Shown here: piece after piece, positions 10,301 through 18,017 of the stretch
Layout: each line of letters begins with the position of its first letter
Numbering within the stretch: position 1 is the stretch's first letter
Origin: Endozoicomonas sp. NE40
Lineage (GTDB): Bacteria; Pseudomonadota; Gammaproteobacteria; Pseudomonadales; Endozoicomonadaceae
Length of the DNA: 64,000 nucleotides
Assembly (NCBI RefSeq): GCF_040549045.1
Contig: NZ_JBEWTB010000002.1
Span: 2,766,001 to 2,830,000, forward strand
Direction of reading: 5' to 3'
Translations under genes and position numbers: made by a program
The notes under the pieces: model-generated
The model's input: the letters and a program-made list of their open reading frames with translations, nothing else
Told to the model about the DNA's origin: nothing
The model's database searches: none

Positions 10301-13300
10301 CCGGGAGCTGATGAAGTCCAAAATAGCCTTTGATACAGCGGATGCGTATATATCGCTTATTTCAGAACTTGCCGGTCCCGCTGGCATCTTGATCGACCGC
10401 ATTATGGATTTTGCCCGGGATCTTTTTGAATCCTGGTATGAAGACGAATATAAAGACCTGTATTTTGAGAGGCTGCTGGACGTCTCAAAAGAACTGGCCA
10501 AAAACTTCAATAACCTGCACAAAAACCTTAACCCTGACGACTTTATGTACGATGGCATGTTCCTCAATTTCCTGATGAGCACGCCGGACAAAAAGTTGCT
10601 GCCCATTAACATTAAGGATATCGATCTTGCCCAGGGAAAGCTGCGTTACGGCGGCGTTTATGCCGATGAGCAGACGCATGATGCGGGCAAAAAGGACAAC
10701 TGGGACACCTGCCCCACGCTAAGTTACACCAACCAGGGTGAGTGGTACACGGAAGAGTGCGCCGATGATATCAACGAGATCAAGTACGGCGAACCGTTTG
10801 ATCTCGTCGGCAATGCACTGAAGACCCTGTGCAAAACGGAAAGCCGGCTTGCACGGTTTAAGTGCGCAGACGGGGTATACAAAAAAATCAATTTTCTCAA
10901 GCACTACAACACGATCCTCATGCCCGCAGCCACCGACTGGAAGCTCAAGCCGGAATATTCGGCCTATGACAGGCGCAAGCCATCAACTGAAACACTCTAT
11001 CAGGATTCCCCCGGCGCGACCTTGCTGGACGCCGTCGATGATGAGTACTTCAAGCGGCACTACGAAGCAAAAATCATCGATTTTAAATCCGTTAAAACAA
11101 TGGCTTTTAAAAGCTCGACAAAAGAAATTTACAAGCATGTGGGCCAGGTACTGACCAACATTACGGATATCAGCAATCTCGAAACGACCAGTACGCTGCG
11201 TATGGGGGATAATGATTACAAAGTCATTTTCCATAGCATCAATGATGAAGCCAGCAAACTCCTGACCTATGATATTCACGCCCTCGCCAGTGCCAGACAA
11301 AAAAAATACACGATGGTCTCCGATGCGGCACACACGATCAACTTACACCCTGCCGAAAGAAACGACTCTGTATGGATGCTTTCCTACACAGGGAAAACCC
11401 CTTACACCTGTATTGCCGAGAATGACAGCGACGTTAACAATTGCAGTCTCCAGCTGGGGGGAGCCGGACCCCGGGATCCGGCTTATGTCCGGAAAGTTGT
11501 GCTGGGTGAGGCAACATTTAATTTCAGGGCTTCCAACACCGGTCATTTTACCCACAAGGTCATGGCCTCGGACAAAAATGCCCTGTTTGAGTTTTTACCG
11601 GACGGCGGCAAGCAAATTCACCTCCTCCGGTTTGACGGTGATATCAGTGAAACCAGTCGGAGGGTTGCCCGGTTCAAAAAGCTCAGCGCCCGCTATTCGT
11701 TCCCGTCACGCTTTACCCACGTTGCGGTGACAGGATGTACCAATGCCCGGAAGCATAACTACAACTGCCACCCTCTTCCTACGGAGGGGACACCAGCACA
11801 GTTGCGTCGGGCTGACAGGCTGATGGTCTGGTTTGACAAGGAGAAACAGACTGAGCTGAAGCTGGTTGTACCTGGAGACCAGATCGAGCCCATCCAGGGT
11901 GATCTTGAAACGGGTTACTATTTTTACAACAGAAGGGACGGCCGGGTTTTCTTCAAGAAAGCCGGGTTCCTGATTCGGGACCAGGTTGAGTTCAGACCCT
12001 TTAATTACGACAGGGAAGGCTCCCGTTTCGGCAGTGTAACGGATGTAAAAAGAACGGATGTTCCCAATAAACTGGTGGTCTACAGGTATCCCATTCACTA
12101 CCAGTTAACAGCGGATGATTTCGGAAACATTACGCCCAAAGAGATTGCCGTAGAGACCAGTGACGTTAATATCCAGAGCAGTCTTGGCGATGTGTTTTAT
12201 AACAAGGGGCTTGTTCCACTGCGGATAGTGAATGATCGCTTCAACAAGAGAAACCTTCTTCGTACCGGTTTTTTTGACCCGAAAACAAAGCGGTATATTG
12301 CGTACCGGGTCAGCCTGCTTGATGGTGGCAGCAAAACAGCGACCTCCGGGAACGCCCTGGTGATTGACGACGGTGTACGGAGTCGCCTGAACGACGAACA
12401 CCTGCCGGTGCATAAAGTCGTACAGGGGCAGACAACCCACTACATTATGTTCAGTAAACACTCGGGCCAGCTGTTTTACCTGACCGCAGAGCCCGGGGGA
12501 GAAGCCGAAGCCGAAGCAGAAGTACAAAAGACCTTTCACAGGATCGATTCCGGTTTTAAAGTGATTCGCCCTGTCAGCGTGGGACAGACGGTATCTGAAG
12601 TCATTCGTCAGCCAGCCTTTGTTAAAGTGCAGGGGTTCAGGGACAGTGTACTGGCCGAAACCGTTAGCGGTGACCAGTTACGCATACCAGACAGTGCATG
12701 GAGTGATAACCGCCTGGTGAAAAGTGGCCTGTCGTTGGAGGCCCAGCCCTTTGAGAACTGGCAGGTCAAAAAGACCGGACAGACCTTCCCGAAATCCAGC
12801 GATACCCTGAGCGTGCATACGTTTAAAACCAGCTCCGGCATCATGCTCGAGGGACTGGAGTTCGGGGCAATAGTCAACAGAGCCTATGCCGCAGTTTTCA
12901 ACAGCGAAACGCCGTCTGACTGGACGGATACCACGGCACAGTCGTTTGTTACCTCCCTGAAAACCTTAATAAAAGACAGGATTCGTACGATACAGGCGAA
13001 ATATCCGGCCACGGCAAACCGGGTTCGGCTCTCCATAAAAACAGAACTGAACAGCAGCGCGCTGCTGTCGTTTATGAAGCAGCAGGATTTCTGGTACCTG
13101 CCCTCTGACAACGCCCTGTTAACCGCAGATTCTCGGGACCATTTCAGGATTGCCGGTAACGATGGCGAGAAACTGGTAGTGGCATCGGACAACCAGCGTG
13201 CGTTTTCCAGTGTGTTTTACCCCAGGCCTGAACGTTCTGAAGACGGGCACCCCTTCTGTGGCAGTCAGGCGCTGAACGTGATAAGCGGTTTCCCAACGGA

Positions 13301-14048
13301 ATTTTCAAGCCTGATATCCGTTCCCTGTCAGCTCCCGATGTTCAAAGGTATCCCCCAGAGCGCCCAGTTCCAGTGGGACCGGGACAGCGGGTCGTGGAAT
13401 ATTGAGGCCGATGGACAGAGCTTTAAAGCCCGGGGGAAACAACTGCAGTTAACAGCGGTTGACTTCAGGAAGGCCAAGAGTGACATCATTGGTACCAGGC
13501 CGCAATTTAAGGATATGTCCCTGGCGTTTTTCACCCGGGAGTACTGGAAATGTGTTATGGATAACCTGTCAGAGAGACAGTTACTGGGGAAGCTGTACAC
13601 GACCGACGTTGTTTCGTTAAACCTGCAGACAAAGTACACTCCGGACAGTAAGGTCAGGACAGGCTGGATTAATTATCAAACGAACAAATTTTACCTCGGC
13701 CTTCCCGATGAAGACCACGAAACACAGCAGCTGGTTGGGGGGAATAGCAACTGGGTACCGTTTTACATGGTCAACCAGGGCGTCGTCTATAACACGAAAA
13801 CTAAAACGCTGACGTCCACTAACGGAGATGAGAGGCGTCCTCTGTCCACGGGGCCTTTTGACAGGGTCGAGATGGTCAACAAGGTGCTCATGCTAGTGGG
13901 GACCGCCAACAGGGACCAATTTAACCTGGATGGTCTGCACCTTGATACTTTTTTCCGTGGTCCCCGGACGTCCCTTGTGGGTGAAAAGGGTGAATCCCCG
14001 GGAGTTATCGGTGTACCTCGAGGGCAATGGCGGGGCAGACCATTTTGA
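7386..14048 (+). CDS. Giant type I-secreted toxin-like protein with TcdA/TcdB pore-like region (N-terminal 2,220 aa)
   Basis: Probable secreted substrate of the adjacent transporter. Residues 1-110 are polar, basic and end in 24 serines; about 190-210 is a GTS repeat; about 281-400 holds ten copies of a 12-residue Pro/Gln/Ala repeat. Residues about 470-690 have the strand order of the C80 cysteine protease (CPD) of MARTX/TcdB toxins, but FIGAEGD stands where GHG is expected and no Cys occupies the nucleophile position. Residues about 870-1090 resemble the TcdA/TcdB pore-forming domain: hydrophobic segments, then NIKDIDLAQGKLRYGG, comparable to the VISEIDFNNNSI block of TcdB. The rest carries Tyr/Phe-rich beta motifs. 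The frame closes at 14048 with a tail out of character; the true protein continues in the next frame. No Sec signal, as expected for type I export. Confidence 0.7.
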   Translation: MPSDNRKRKGDSSDGSDQNGNKKAKPSQAPDRPELTNPSAEDATNKKAVEQPKGHFVDNFQVRSDLTLEELLDDKPSSSSSSSSSSSSSSSSSSSSSSSSASSPSLSLSADLDGIPLGQASRLNIETMDLKFYIYDYWKGKEDHKKVRAYIEKNAPPEYKLGLLAIAVDDYFDLDEITYDFLPRVSAGDRPGTSGTSGTSGTSGTSGTNNIMPDNTRAPVYIDITDDGKVEIIGLTNTGSQTEDVLSQSKGGGKSKGRSKSKSQAESSTQVRPLLQSAPQPVAQPADQPAPQSVAQPADQPAPQSVAQPADQPAPQSMAQPADQPAPQSVAQPADQPAPQSVAQPADQPAPQSVAQPADQPAPQSVAQPADQPAPQPVVQPADQPAPQPVVQPADQPAPQTNNQNTDDSLGLDAFFQNCRQQLSDDLGLPIEMFNAPLSPDCDSSKKRRKRRSSCSLKDRQTREEITRFVNDVEKQSRSFRTKIILSDTKGKKVDIALYASKPGTILAEIQKQISHFRRKKADLVFDQRDIRGFHSIVVFDKTSLSKVLSQADNKPDTEVLYFDAESNLLLSKNDEVITRVPGGEYNSLSFIGAEGDLTKVDPSTATGKSKPSLLEAFINKFCHKNSIGSVLIQPTDNTSKSLKALMQRFEGIRHNTLNFIGSIRVRSARGIGSECRLFPGETNALQQPRVLPGTVGSKVISADAVASIMKKSSLPASAFNPPTRPTGDNDPDLNRISDFRAEFTQRTLEFNEAFDTLKAAHNLPDDTLPKFDTLERSGDGWRMDFIRPDTDVKQSITFDSGAFDRFNRFIQRTQNNGIKRSGQGRSRALGAMENSQSLADFGSMVSDLVRGGQLSKKSRPAGMTDSQYKIYLGQQYLGYIGMSLQTVEVVDLGISGIKIIAPGIKSLELPKIKLPKSVDKLGQLTLPSSIKKFSKMASKAGRYAPGIGTGFSFANLGLTMAAYGEEEDADVRELMKSKIAFDTADAYISLISELAGPAGILIDRIMDFARDLFESWYEDEYKDLYFERLLDVSKELAKNFNNLHKNLNPDDFMYDGMFLNFLMSTPDKKLLPINIKDIDLAQGKLRYGGVYADEQTHDAGKKDNWDTCPTLSYTNQGEWYTEECADDINEIKYGEPFDLVGNALKTLCKTESRLARFKCADGVYKKINFLKHYNTILMPAATDWKLKPEYSAYDRRKPSTETLYQDSPGATLLDAVDDEYFKRHYEAKIIDFKSVKTMAFKSSTKEIYKHVGQVLTNITDISNLETTSTLRMGDNDYKVIFHSINDEASKLLTYDIHALASARQKKYTMVSDAAHTINLHPAERNDSVWMLSYTGKTPYTCIAENDSDVNNCSLQLGGAGPRDPAYVRKVVLGEATFNFRASNTGHFTHKVMASDKNALFEFLPDGGKQIHLLRFDGDISETSRRVARFKKLSARYSFPSRFTHVAVTGCTNARKHNYNCHPLPTEGTPAQLRRADRLMVWFDKEKQTELKLVVPGDQIEPIQGDLETGYYFYNRRDGRVFFKKAGFLIRDQVEFRPFNYDREGSRFGSVTDVKRTDVPNKLVVYRYPIHYQLTADDFGNITPKEIAVETSDVNIQSSLGDVFYNKGLVPLRIVNDRFNKRNLLRTGFFDPKTKRYIAYRVSLLDGGSKTATSGNALVIDDGVRSRLNDEHLPVHKVVQGQTTHYIMFSKHSGQLFYLTAEPGGEAEAEAEVQKTFHRIDSGFKVIRPVSVGQTVSEVIRQPAFVKVQGFRDSVLAETVSGDQLRIPDSAWSDNRLVKSGLSLEAQPFENWQVKKTGQTFPKSSDTLSVHTFKTSSGIMLEGLEFGAIVNRAYAAVFNSETPSDWTDTTAQSFVTSLKTLIKDRIRTIQAKYPATANRVRLSIKTELNSSALLSFMKQQDFWYLPSDNALLTADSRDHFRIAGNDGEKLVVASDNQRAFSSVFYPRPERSEDGHPFCGSQALNVISGFPTEFSSLISVPCQLPMFKGIPQSAQFQWDRDSGSWNIEADGQSFKARGKQLQLTAVDFRKAKSDIIGTRPQFKDMSLAFFTREYWKCVMDNLSERQLLGKLYTTDVVSLNLQTKYTPDSKVRTGWINYQTNKFYLGLPDEDHETQQLVGGNSNWVPFYMVNQGVVYNTKTKTLTSTNGDERRPLSTGPFDRVEMVNKVLMLVGTANRDQFNLDGLHLDTFFRGPRTSLVGEKGESPGVIGVPRGQWRGRPF
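7614..7685 (+). repeat. Poly-serine tract from a 15-bp tandem repeat
   Basis: Twenty-four serine codons at residues 77-100 of the toxin-like protein, built from about four copies of tcatcttcgtcttca followed by tcttcg pairs. The 15-bp unit preserves frame, so copy-number changes would alter linker length without breaking the protein. Confidence 0.95.
7959..8012 (+). repeat. 9-bp tandem repeat encoding Gly-Thr-Ser units
   Basis: Six copies of a 9-bp unit (three ggtacatca, two ggcacatca, one degenerate) encode a GTS repeat in the disordered N-terminal part of the toxin-like protein. Confidence 0.9.
8226..8585 (+). repeat. 36-bp tandem repeat, 10 copies, Pro/Gln/Ala-rich linker
   Basis: Ten head-to-tail 36-bp copies encode a 12-residue unit of the form SVAQPADQPAPQ. 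Copies differ by only a few bases (Ser/Pro, Val/Met and Ala/Val changes), which indicates recent expansion. There are no spacers, and the repeat is in frame within the toxin gene, so it is a coding minisatellite. Confidence 0.95.
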
Positions 14049-15621
14049 CCTGAGAAAAAATGACCTGGCGTTTTTTTCCGGTATCGCGATACATCCGGGA
14101 CTGCCGGAGGGGGACGACAGACGGGCCAGCAAGATCCGGATAAGACAGCCATCTTACCGGTTTGTTGCGTACCGTGACCCACAGGAGCCTCAGGACCTGG
14201 TTCTGTTTGATCGTTTTGCCCCCCGAAACGCCAGCATCCGGATAAAGCGGGCCTGGTCAACACTGCACGACCAGTCCCTGCGACCCACCCGGGTCCAGTT
14301 CCAGGACATCAGTTTGCCTCTGGCGGAATTAACACAACAGGTGACGGACAACGGGGGTAAGATTATTTTCCCCCTTGTTATTGCCAGGGAGACCGACCTT
14401 CACCCCCACCACAGAATCCCCGCCACCCCGGAAAACCCGTTGTTTGTCCAGCTCAGTGAAGGGTACCGGTTGCTGCCCGTACAGGACCGGCAGGGTGTTA
14501 CCCATATTTTTTACGGCACCGGTGACAACTCCGGAGAAAAAACCAGGGTGCTGGTTAACAACCAGTCGTTTGCCCCGGGCAGTGTATACCACTGCACCTC
14601 CGGACAGTCAGGCTGCCGGAAGGTGTTGCCCCGCTTAATAAAGGTGTCAGGCACGTTCCAGAAGAAAACGGCGACAGGCAACCGGCTGGACAACGTCATC
14701 TATATCGATTCACAGTCAAGCCCGAAATTCGAACTGACCCGGGTACAGGGTCGTGGTGGAGATGACCTTATCATCGCGGCAAGCCGGGAGAGGGGGAACG
14801 ATAAAGCGTCCCGGCTACGGGAGCCTGTCGCGGACAATAATGAGTGTGATAACCGGGTCGTGTTCCTCAAGATGGGGGAGGGCTCTTTTTCCAGGCCGGT
14901 GTCCGGGCTGCCGCTTATCCTGGACGGGGGAAAAGGCGACGATGTGTACATCCCCGGGGAGTTCCGTGATGTTTCGGTGGTGGACAACCAGGGCAGTCAC
15001 TTTGTTTTCCTGCTGCCAGGTTCAACCGCCAACCTCAGGGGGCTGTCCGGAAGAAAAAGTACCACCCTGCTCCTGCCGGAGCTGGCGCCTGACCAGGTGA
15101 CCTTTTCCCTGTGTAACAAGTCCACGGGAGAAACCGTCACCCCTGAAAATAAAGCCGATATCAGGCCATGCGTCGTGCAGGTGATCAATAAAACGTCCGG
15201 GGAGACAATGGCGCTGGTGAACCCTTCGGTATTGAAGAGTCTTTATTTTAAAGGGGGCAAGGTCAGCCACCATCCCCTTGACCATATCCTCGAGAATAAC
15301 AGGGAACTGGAAGAGAGTGACAACACCAGCGGCGCACTGGCCTTCCTGAATAAAGTCATCCGTAGGAGCAGGAACCTGGTCAGTTATTTCAAAAGGGACA
15401 GCGCGCAGAATGACAGCAATCCGATGATCGCGTTGGAACGCCTTGTTAATGGGAATATGGCCCGGGATCACCAAAGACTGGTTCAAAGCATGAGTGCGCT
15501 GGGAGGCGATCCGGGTGGTGTAAGCCTGTCGTATACCCCCCGGGCTAACCAGGGCACAGCACAGAACCTGACTTCACCCTCGCCGCTGGCGCATACGATG
15601 GTGGGGCTGGGGGTAGGGTAA
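13930..15621 (+). CDS. C-terminal part of the toxin-like protein, out of frame, with RTX-like motifs
   Basis: Continuation of the giant protein after a +1 frameshift; on its own it has no convincing start, and ATG 13930 lies inside the upstream gene. In the repaired reading the join gives LDTFSVVPGRPLWVKRVNPR and a total of roughly 2,745 residues. Two RTX-like calcium-binding nonapeptide motifs are visible, RGGDDLIIA (about 14750-14776) and GGKGDDVYIPG (about 14926-14958), together with LEGNGGADHFDLRKND near its start. The last 60 residues lack Cys and are small and hydrophobic at the very end (HTMVGLGVG), compatible with an uncleaved type I secretion signal. RTX motifs next to HlyB/HlyD genes support type I export; the motif number is low for an RTX toxin. 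Confidence 0.75.
   Translation: MVCTLILFSVVPGRPLWVKRVNPRELSVYLEGNGGADHFDLRKNDLAFFSGIAIHPGLPEGDDRRASKIRIRQPSYRFVAYRDPQEPQDLVLFDRFAPRNASIRIKRAWSTLHDQSLRPTRVQFQDISLPLAELTQQVTDNGGKIIFPLVIARETDLHPHHRIPATPENPLFVQLSEGYRLLPVQDRQGVTHIFYGTGDNSGEKTRVLVNNQSFAPGSVYHCTSGQSGCRKVLPRLIKVSGTFQKKTATGNRLDNVIYIDSQSSPKFELTRVQGRGGDDLIIAASRERGNDKASRLREPVADNNECDNRVVFLKMGEGSFSRPVSGLPLILDGGKGDDVYIPGEFRDVSVVDNQGSHFVFLLPGSTANLRGLSGRKSTTLLLPELAPDQVTFSLCNKSTGETVTPENKADIRPCVVQVINKTSGETMALVNPSVLKSLYFKGGKVSHHPLDHILENNRELEESDNTSGALAFLNKVIRRSRNLVSYFKRDSAQNDSNPMIALERLVNGNMARDHQRLVQSMSALGGDPGGVSLSYTPRANQGTAQNLTSPSPLAHTMVGLGVG
13949..13954 (+). other. T6 run, best candidate site of the toxin frameshift
   Basis: Both frames are open from 13930 to 14048. 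Removing one T from this T6 run fuses them without a gap in plausible protein sequence. A C4-G3 run at 13996-14002 is an alternative site. The direction of shift (+1) is the same as in the secretion ATPase. Confidence 0.5.
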
Positions 15622-15751
15622 TCGTTACCCGACCGCTTAACCCGTTGGATTAAGGAGCTGTGTCCAGGTTGCGGTTAAACCGGTGTCGAACACTTATGGC
15701 TCCTTTTTGACAGCAGGGAAATGAGCTTCCAAAAGCTTGTACACAATTCCT

Positions 15752-16594
15752 TTATATCGCCATCATCTTCAGTGCTTCAATTTCATCCGCCCAGATCGTG
15801 TCATCAATGGTTTCCAGAACCATGGGGACACGGTCAAAGCGAGCATCCTGCATAATATACTGGAACACATCCCAGCCGATTTCACCCTGCCCCAGGCTGT
15901 GATGGCGGTCCTTACGGGAGTTCATTTCGGTTTTGGAATCATTCAGGTGCATCCCTTTCAGATATTGGAAGCCTACTATTTTCTCAAATTCAGCAAAGGT
16001 GGCTTCACAGGCGTCAGGTGTCCTCAGATCATAACCTGCGGAAAAAGTGTGACAGGTATCCAGACAAACACCTATACGGCTTTTGTCTTCCACCTGGTCA
16101 ATAATCTCTGCCAGTTCTTCAAAACGCCAGCCAAGGTTGCTGCCCTGCCCGGCAGTATTTTCGATAACGGCTATTACACCTTCTGTCTGATCCAGCGCAA
16201 GGTTGATGGACTCAGCGATACGGCTAAGACAGGCTGGAATCTCAATTTTTCGTAAATGGCTGCCCGGGTGAAAATTCAGCCTGTCCAGCCCCAGCTGCAT
16301 GCACCGGTGCATTTCATCAACGAAGGCTTCTCTGGATTTTTGCAAACCTTCTTGTTCAGGATGACCAAGGTTTATAAGATAGCTATCGTGTGGAAGGATC
16401 TGCTCAGGCTTGTAACCGTATTCCTCACAGCGTTCTTTGAACAGTTCAATGTTTTTGTCAGTCAGTGGTTTGGCTTTCCACTGACGTTGATTTTTTGTGA
16501 AGAGAGCAAACGCAGTGGCTCCGAGTTTGTGGGCGTTGACCGGGGCATTTTCGACCCCGCCTGCAGCGCTGACATGGGCGCCGATATACTTCAT
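15752..16594 (-). CDS. nfo: Endonuclease IV (AP endonuclease)
   Basis: A 280-residue apurinic/apyrimidinic endonuclease of base-excision repair, a TIM-barrel enzyme with a trinuclear zinc site. Visible family motifs in order: YIGAHVSAAGG at the N-terminus, LNFHPGSH, VIENTAGQG, GVCLDTCHTFSAGYD, HLNDSKTEMNSRKDRHHSLG and VLETID; these carry the His, Glu and Asp metal ligands. ATG 16594 is preferred over the in-frame TTG six bases upstream because it gives the canonical MKYIGAHVS start. It stands alone, convergent with the toxin locus and divergent from dsbA. Confidence 0.97.
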   Translation of the reverse strand: MKYIGAHVSAAGGVENAPVNAHKLGATAFALFTKNQRQWKAKPLTDKNIELFKERCEEYGYKPEQILPHDSYLINLGHPEQEGLQKSREAFVDEMHRCMQLGLDRLNFHPGSHLRKIEIPACLSRIAESINLALDQTEGVIAVIENTAGQGSNLGWRFEELAEIIDQVEDKSRIGVCLDTCHTFSAGYDLRTPDACEATFAEFEKIVGFQYLKGMHLNDSKTEMNSRKDRHHSLGQGEIGWDVFQYIMQDARFDRVPMVLETIDDTIWADEIEALKMMAI

Positions 16595-16699
16595 AAACAA
16601 TCCTTTATAGGTTGATCTGGGTCAAAAAACGTACAGAGGTAATCATAAGAAAATCGTAAATACGATCAATTTTCAGCTCATGATAATAAGGCGATATTA

Positions 16700-17305
16700 G
16701 TGAAAAAAATATTATCCGCATTTTGCTTGATGTTAGCTATGCCTCTGTCAGTGATGGCGGCCAGTTTCTCAGAAGGTACGCACTACAACGTACTGTCCGG
16801 TTTCCAGAAGTCAGAAAAGCCAGAGGTTCGTGAAGCCTTTTCTGTTTATTGTCCAGCCTGCTACCAGTGGGATCAGGGTGTTGTGGGTGATCTGGAAAAG
16901 CGCCTTGAGTCAAAGGACATTCCTTTCAATCAGTCACACGTTGCCTTTATGGGTAATTACGCTGACAAAATCAGTCAGGCACTGGCGATTACCAAAGGTA
17001 CTGAGAAATACACGCCTGTGAAGAACGCGATTTTTAAAGCGCTGCAGGAAGACCGTATTGGTGACTGGAAAAATGACGATGACTTTTTCAAGGTGCTGGC
17101 TGAGGCTGGCCTGAGCAAACGCGAATGGACGTTTGGTGTGAACGATCCGGTGGTTCGTGAACGTATGAAACGCTGGTCGCATCTGGAAGGCAGTGTACGC
17201 AGTGTGCCAAGTTTTATCGTCAATAATAAGTACATTATCAATCTCAGCAGTATCAAATCGTTTGATGAGTTTTACGGTCTGATTGACTACTTGTTGCAAA
17301 AATAA
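16700..17305 (+). CDS. dsbA: Thiol:disulfide interchange protein DsbA with CPAC active site
   Basis: Periplasmic oxidase that introduces disulfide bonds into exported proteins. The 201-residue precursor starts at GTG 16700 and has a clear signal peptide (MKKILSAFCLMLAMPLSVMA, cleavage near residue 20-21). The thioredoxin-fold active site is C51-P-A-C54 rather than the CPHC of E. coli DsbA, and the cis-proline loop is SVPSFIVNNKY. Changes in the CXXC dipeptide are known to tune redox potential, so this enzyme may be less oxidising than E. coli DsbA (inference). It lies just upstream of dsbB, an unusually direct oxidase/re-oxidase pairing. Confidence 0.93.
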   Translation: MKKILSAFCLMLAMPLSVMAASFSEGTHYNVLSGFQKSEKPEVREAFSVYCPACYQWDQGVVGDLEKRLESKDIPFNQSHVAFMGNYADKISQALAITKGTEKYTPVKNAIFKALQEDRIGDWKNDDDFFKVLAEAGLSKREWTFGVNDPVVRERMKRWSHLEGSVRSVPSFIVNNKYIINLSSIKSFDEFYGLIDYLLQK

Positions 17306-17354
17306 GTTACTGGAAAAATAAGTTGTTGGAAAAAGAACGAGCTGCTGGAAAAGT
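17304..17354 (+). repeat. Degenerate 16-bp tandem repeat between dsbA and dsbB
   Basis: Three imperfect copies of a unit like aagttgttggaaaaag fill the gap directly after the dsbA stop codon. They may have arisen by slippage; no hairpin or promoter is evident in them. Confidence 0.6.
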
Positions 17355-17371
17355 GATGAAAGGTTATAACC

Positions 17372-17971
17372 ATGGCGAATGCAGACGTGCCGGATAGCGC
17401 CCGGAAAGGCCCTGTGAAAAAGGTATGGCATGAGTTCCGGGCTCAGCCGCTGGCTACTGTCAGGGCGTGGCAGAACTACCGGCTAACCTGGAGCATTATG
17501 CTGGGGTCGGCGGTTTTTCTGGAAGTTTGCGCCCTGTATTTTCAGCACGGGATGGACATGCACCCCTGTGAAATGTGTGTTTATCAACGGCTTGCTGTGC
17601 TGATTCTCGGGCTTGCTGCCATGGTTATGCTGGTGGCTCCACGAAACAGGGTTGTCAGAGGGGCGGGTTACGCTCTTTGGATCAGCGGAGCGGTTTATGG
17701 GTTACAGTACGCACTTGAACAGATCAAAAATTATGCGGACTTTAATCCGTTCTTCAGTTCATGTAACGCCTTTCCTGTATTTCCTTTTGGGCTGCCCCTG
17801 CATGAGTGGTGGCCCGGGATGTTCTTCCCGACAGGCATGTGTGGTGAAGACAGCTGGACTTTCCTGAGCCTGAATATGGCGAACTGGATGACTATTATTT
17901 TTGGTATCTATATTCTGGCATTTGCTGTCTGTGTACTCAGTGTGGTTGCTGGTAAGCTGACAGATAAGTAA
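17372..17971 (+). CDS. dsbB: Disulfide bond formation protein DsbB
   Basis: Inner-membrane quinone reductase that re-oxidises DsbA. The 199-residue protein has four predicted membrane spans, the first-loop pair C-E-M-C (HPCEMCVYQR), and the second periplasmic loop with SSCNAFPVFPFGLP and PTGMCGEDSW supplying the other redox cysteines; this matches DsbB architecture, with an N-terminal extension of about 35 basic residues. ATG 17372 is preceded by aaagg at a suitable distance. The 66-bp gap to dsbA suggests co-transcription. Confidence 0.95.
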   Translation: MANADVPDSARKGPVKKVWHEFRAQPLATVRAWQNYRLTWSIMLGSAVFLEVCALYFQHGMDMHPCEMCVYQRLAVLILGLAAMVMLVAPRNRVVRGAGYALWISGAVYGLQYALEQIKNYADFNPFFSSCNAFPVFPFGLPLHEWWPGMFFPTGMCGEDSWTFLSLNMANWMTIIFGIYILAFAVCVLSVVAGKLTDK

Positions 17972-17978
17972 TTTTGCC

Positions 17979-18008
17979 GTTGGGACAAGCGCTATGCCTT
18001 GTCCCAAC
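17979..18008. terminator. Bidirectional terminator candidate between dsbB and the hydrolase gene
   Basis: A perfect 11-bp inverted repeat (gttgggacaag at 17979-17989, complement at 17998-18008) with an 8-nt loop sits between two convergent genes. T runs beside it are short. Confidence 0.65.
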
Positions 18009-18017
18009 TTACGATGT

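Noticed and set aside
15737..16255. 172-codon plus-strand frame
   Set aside because: Antisense to nfo, which is complete and conserved.
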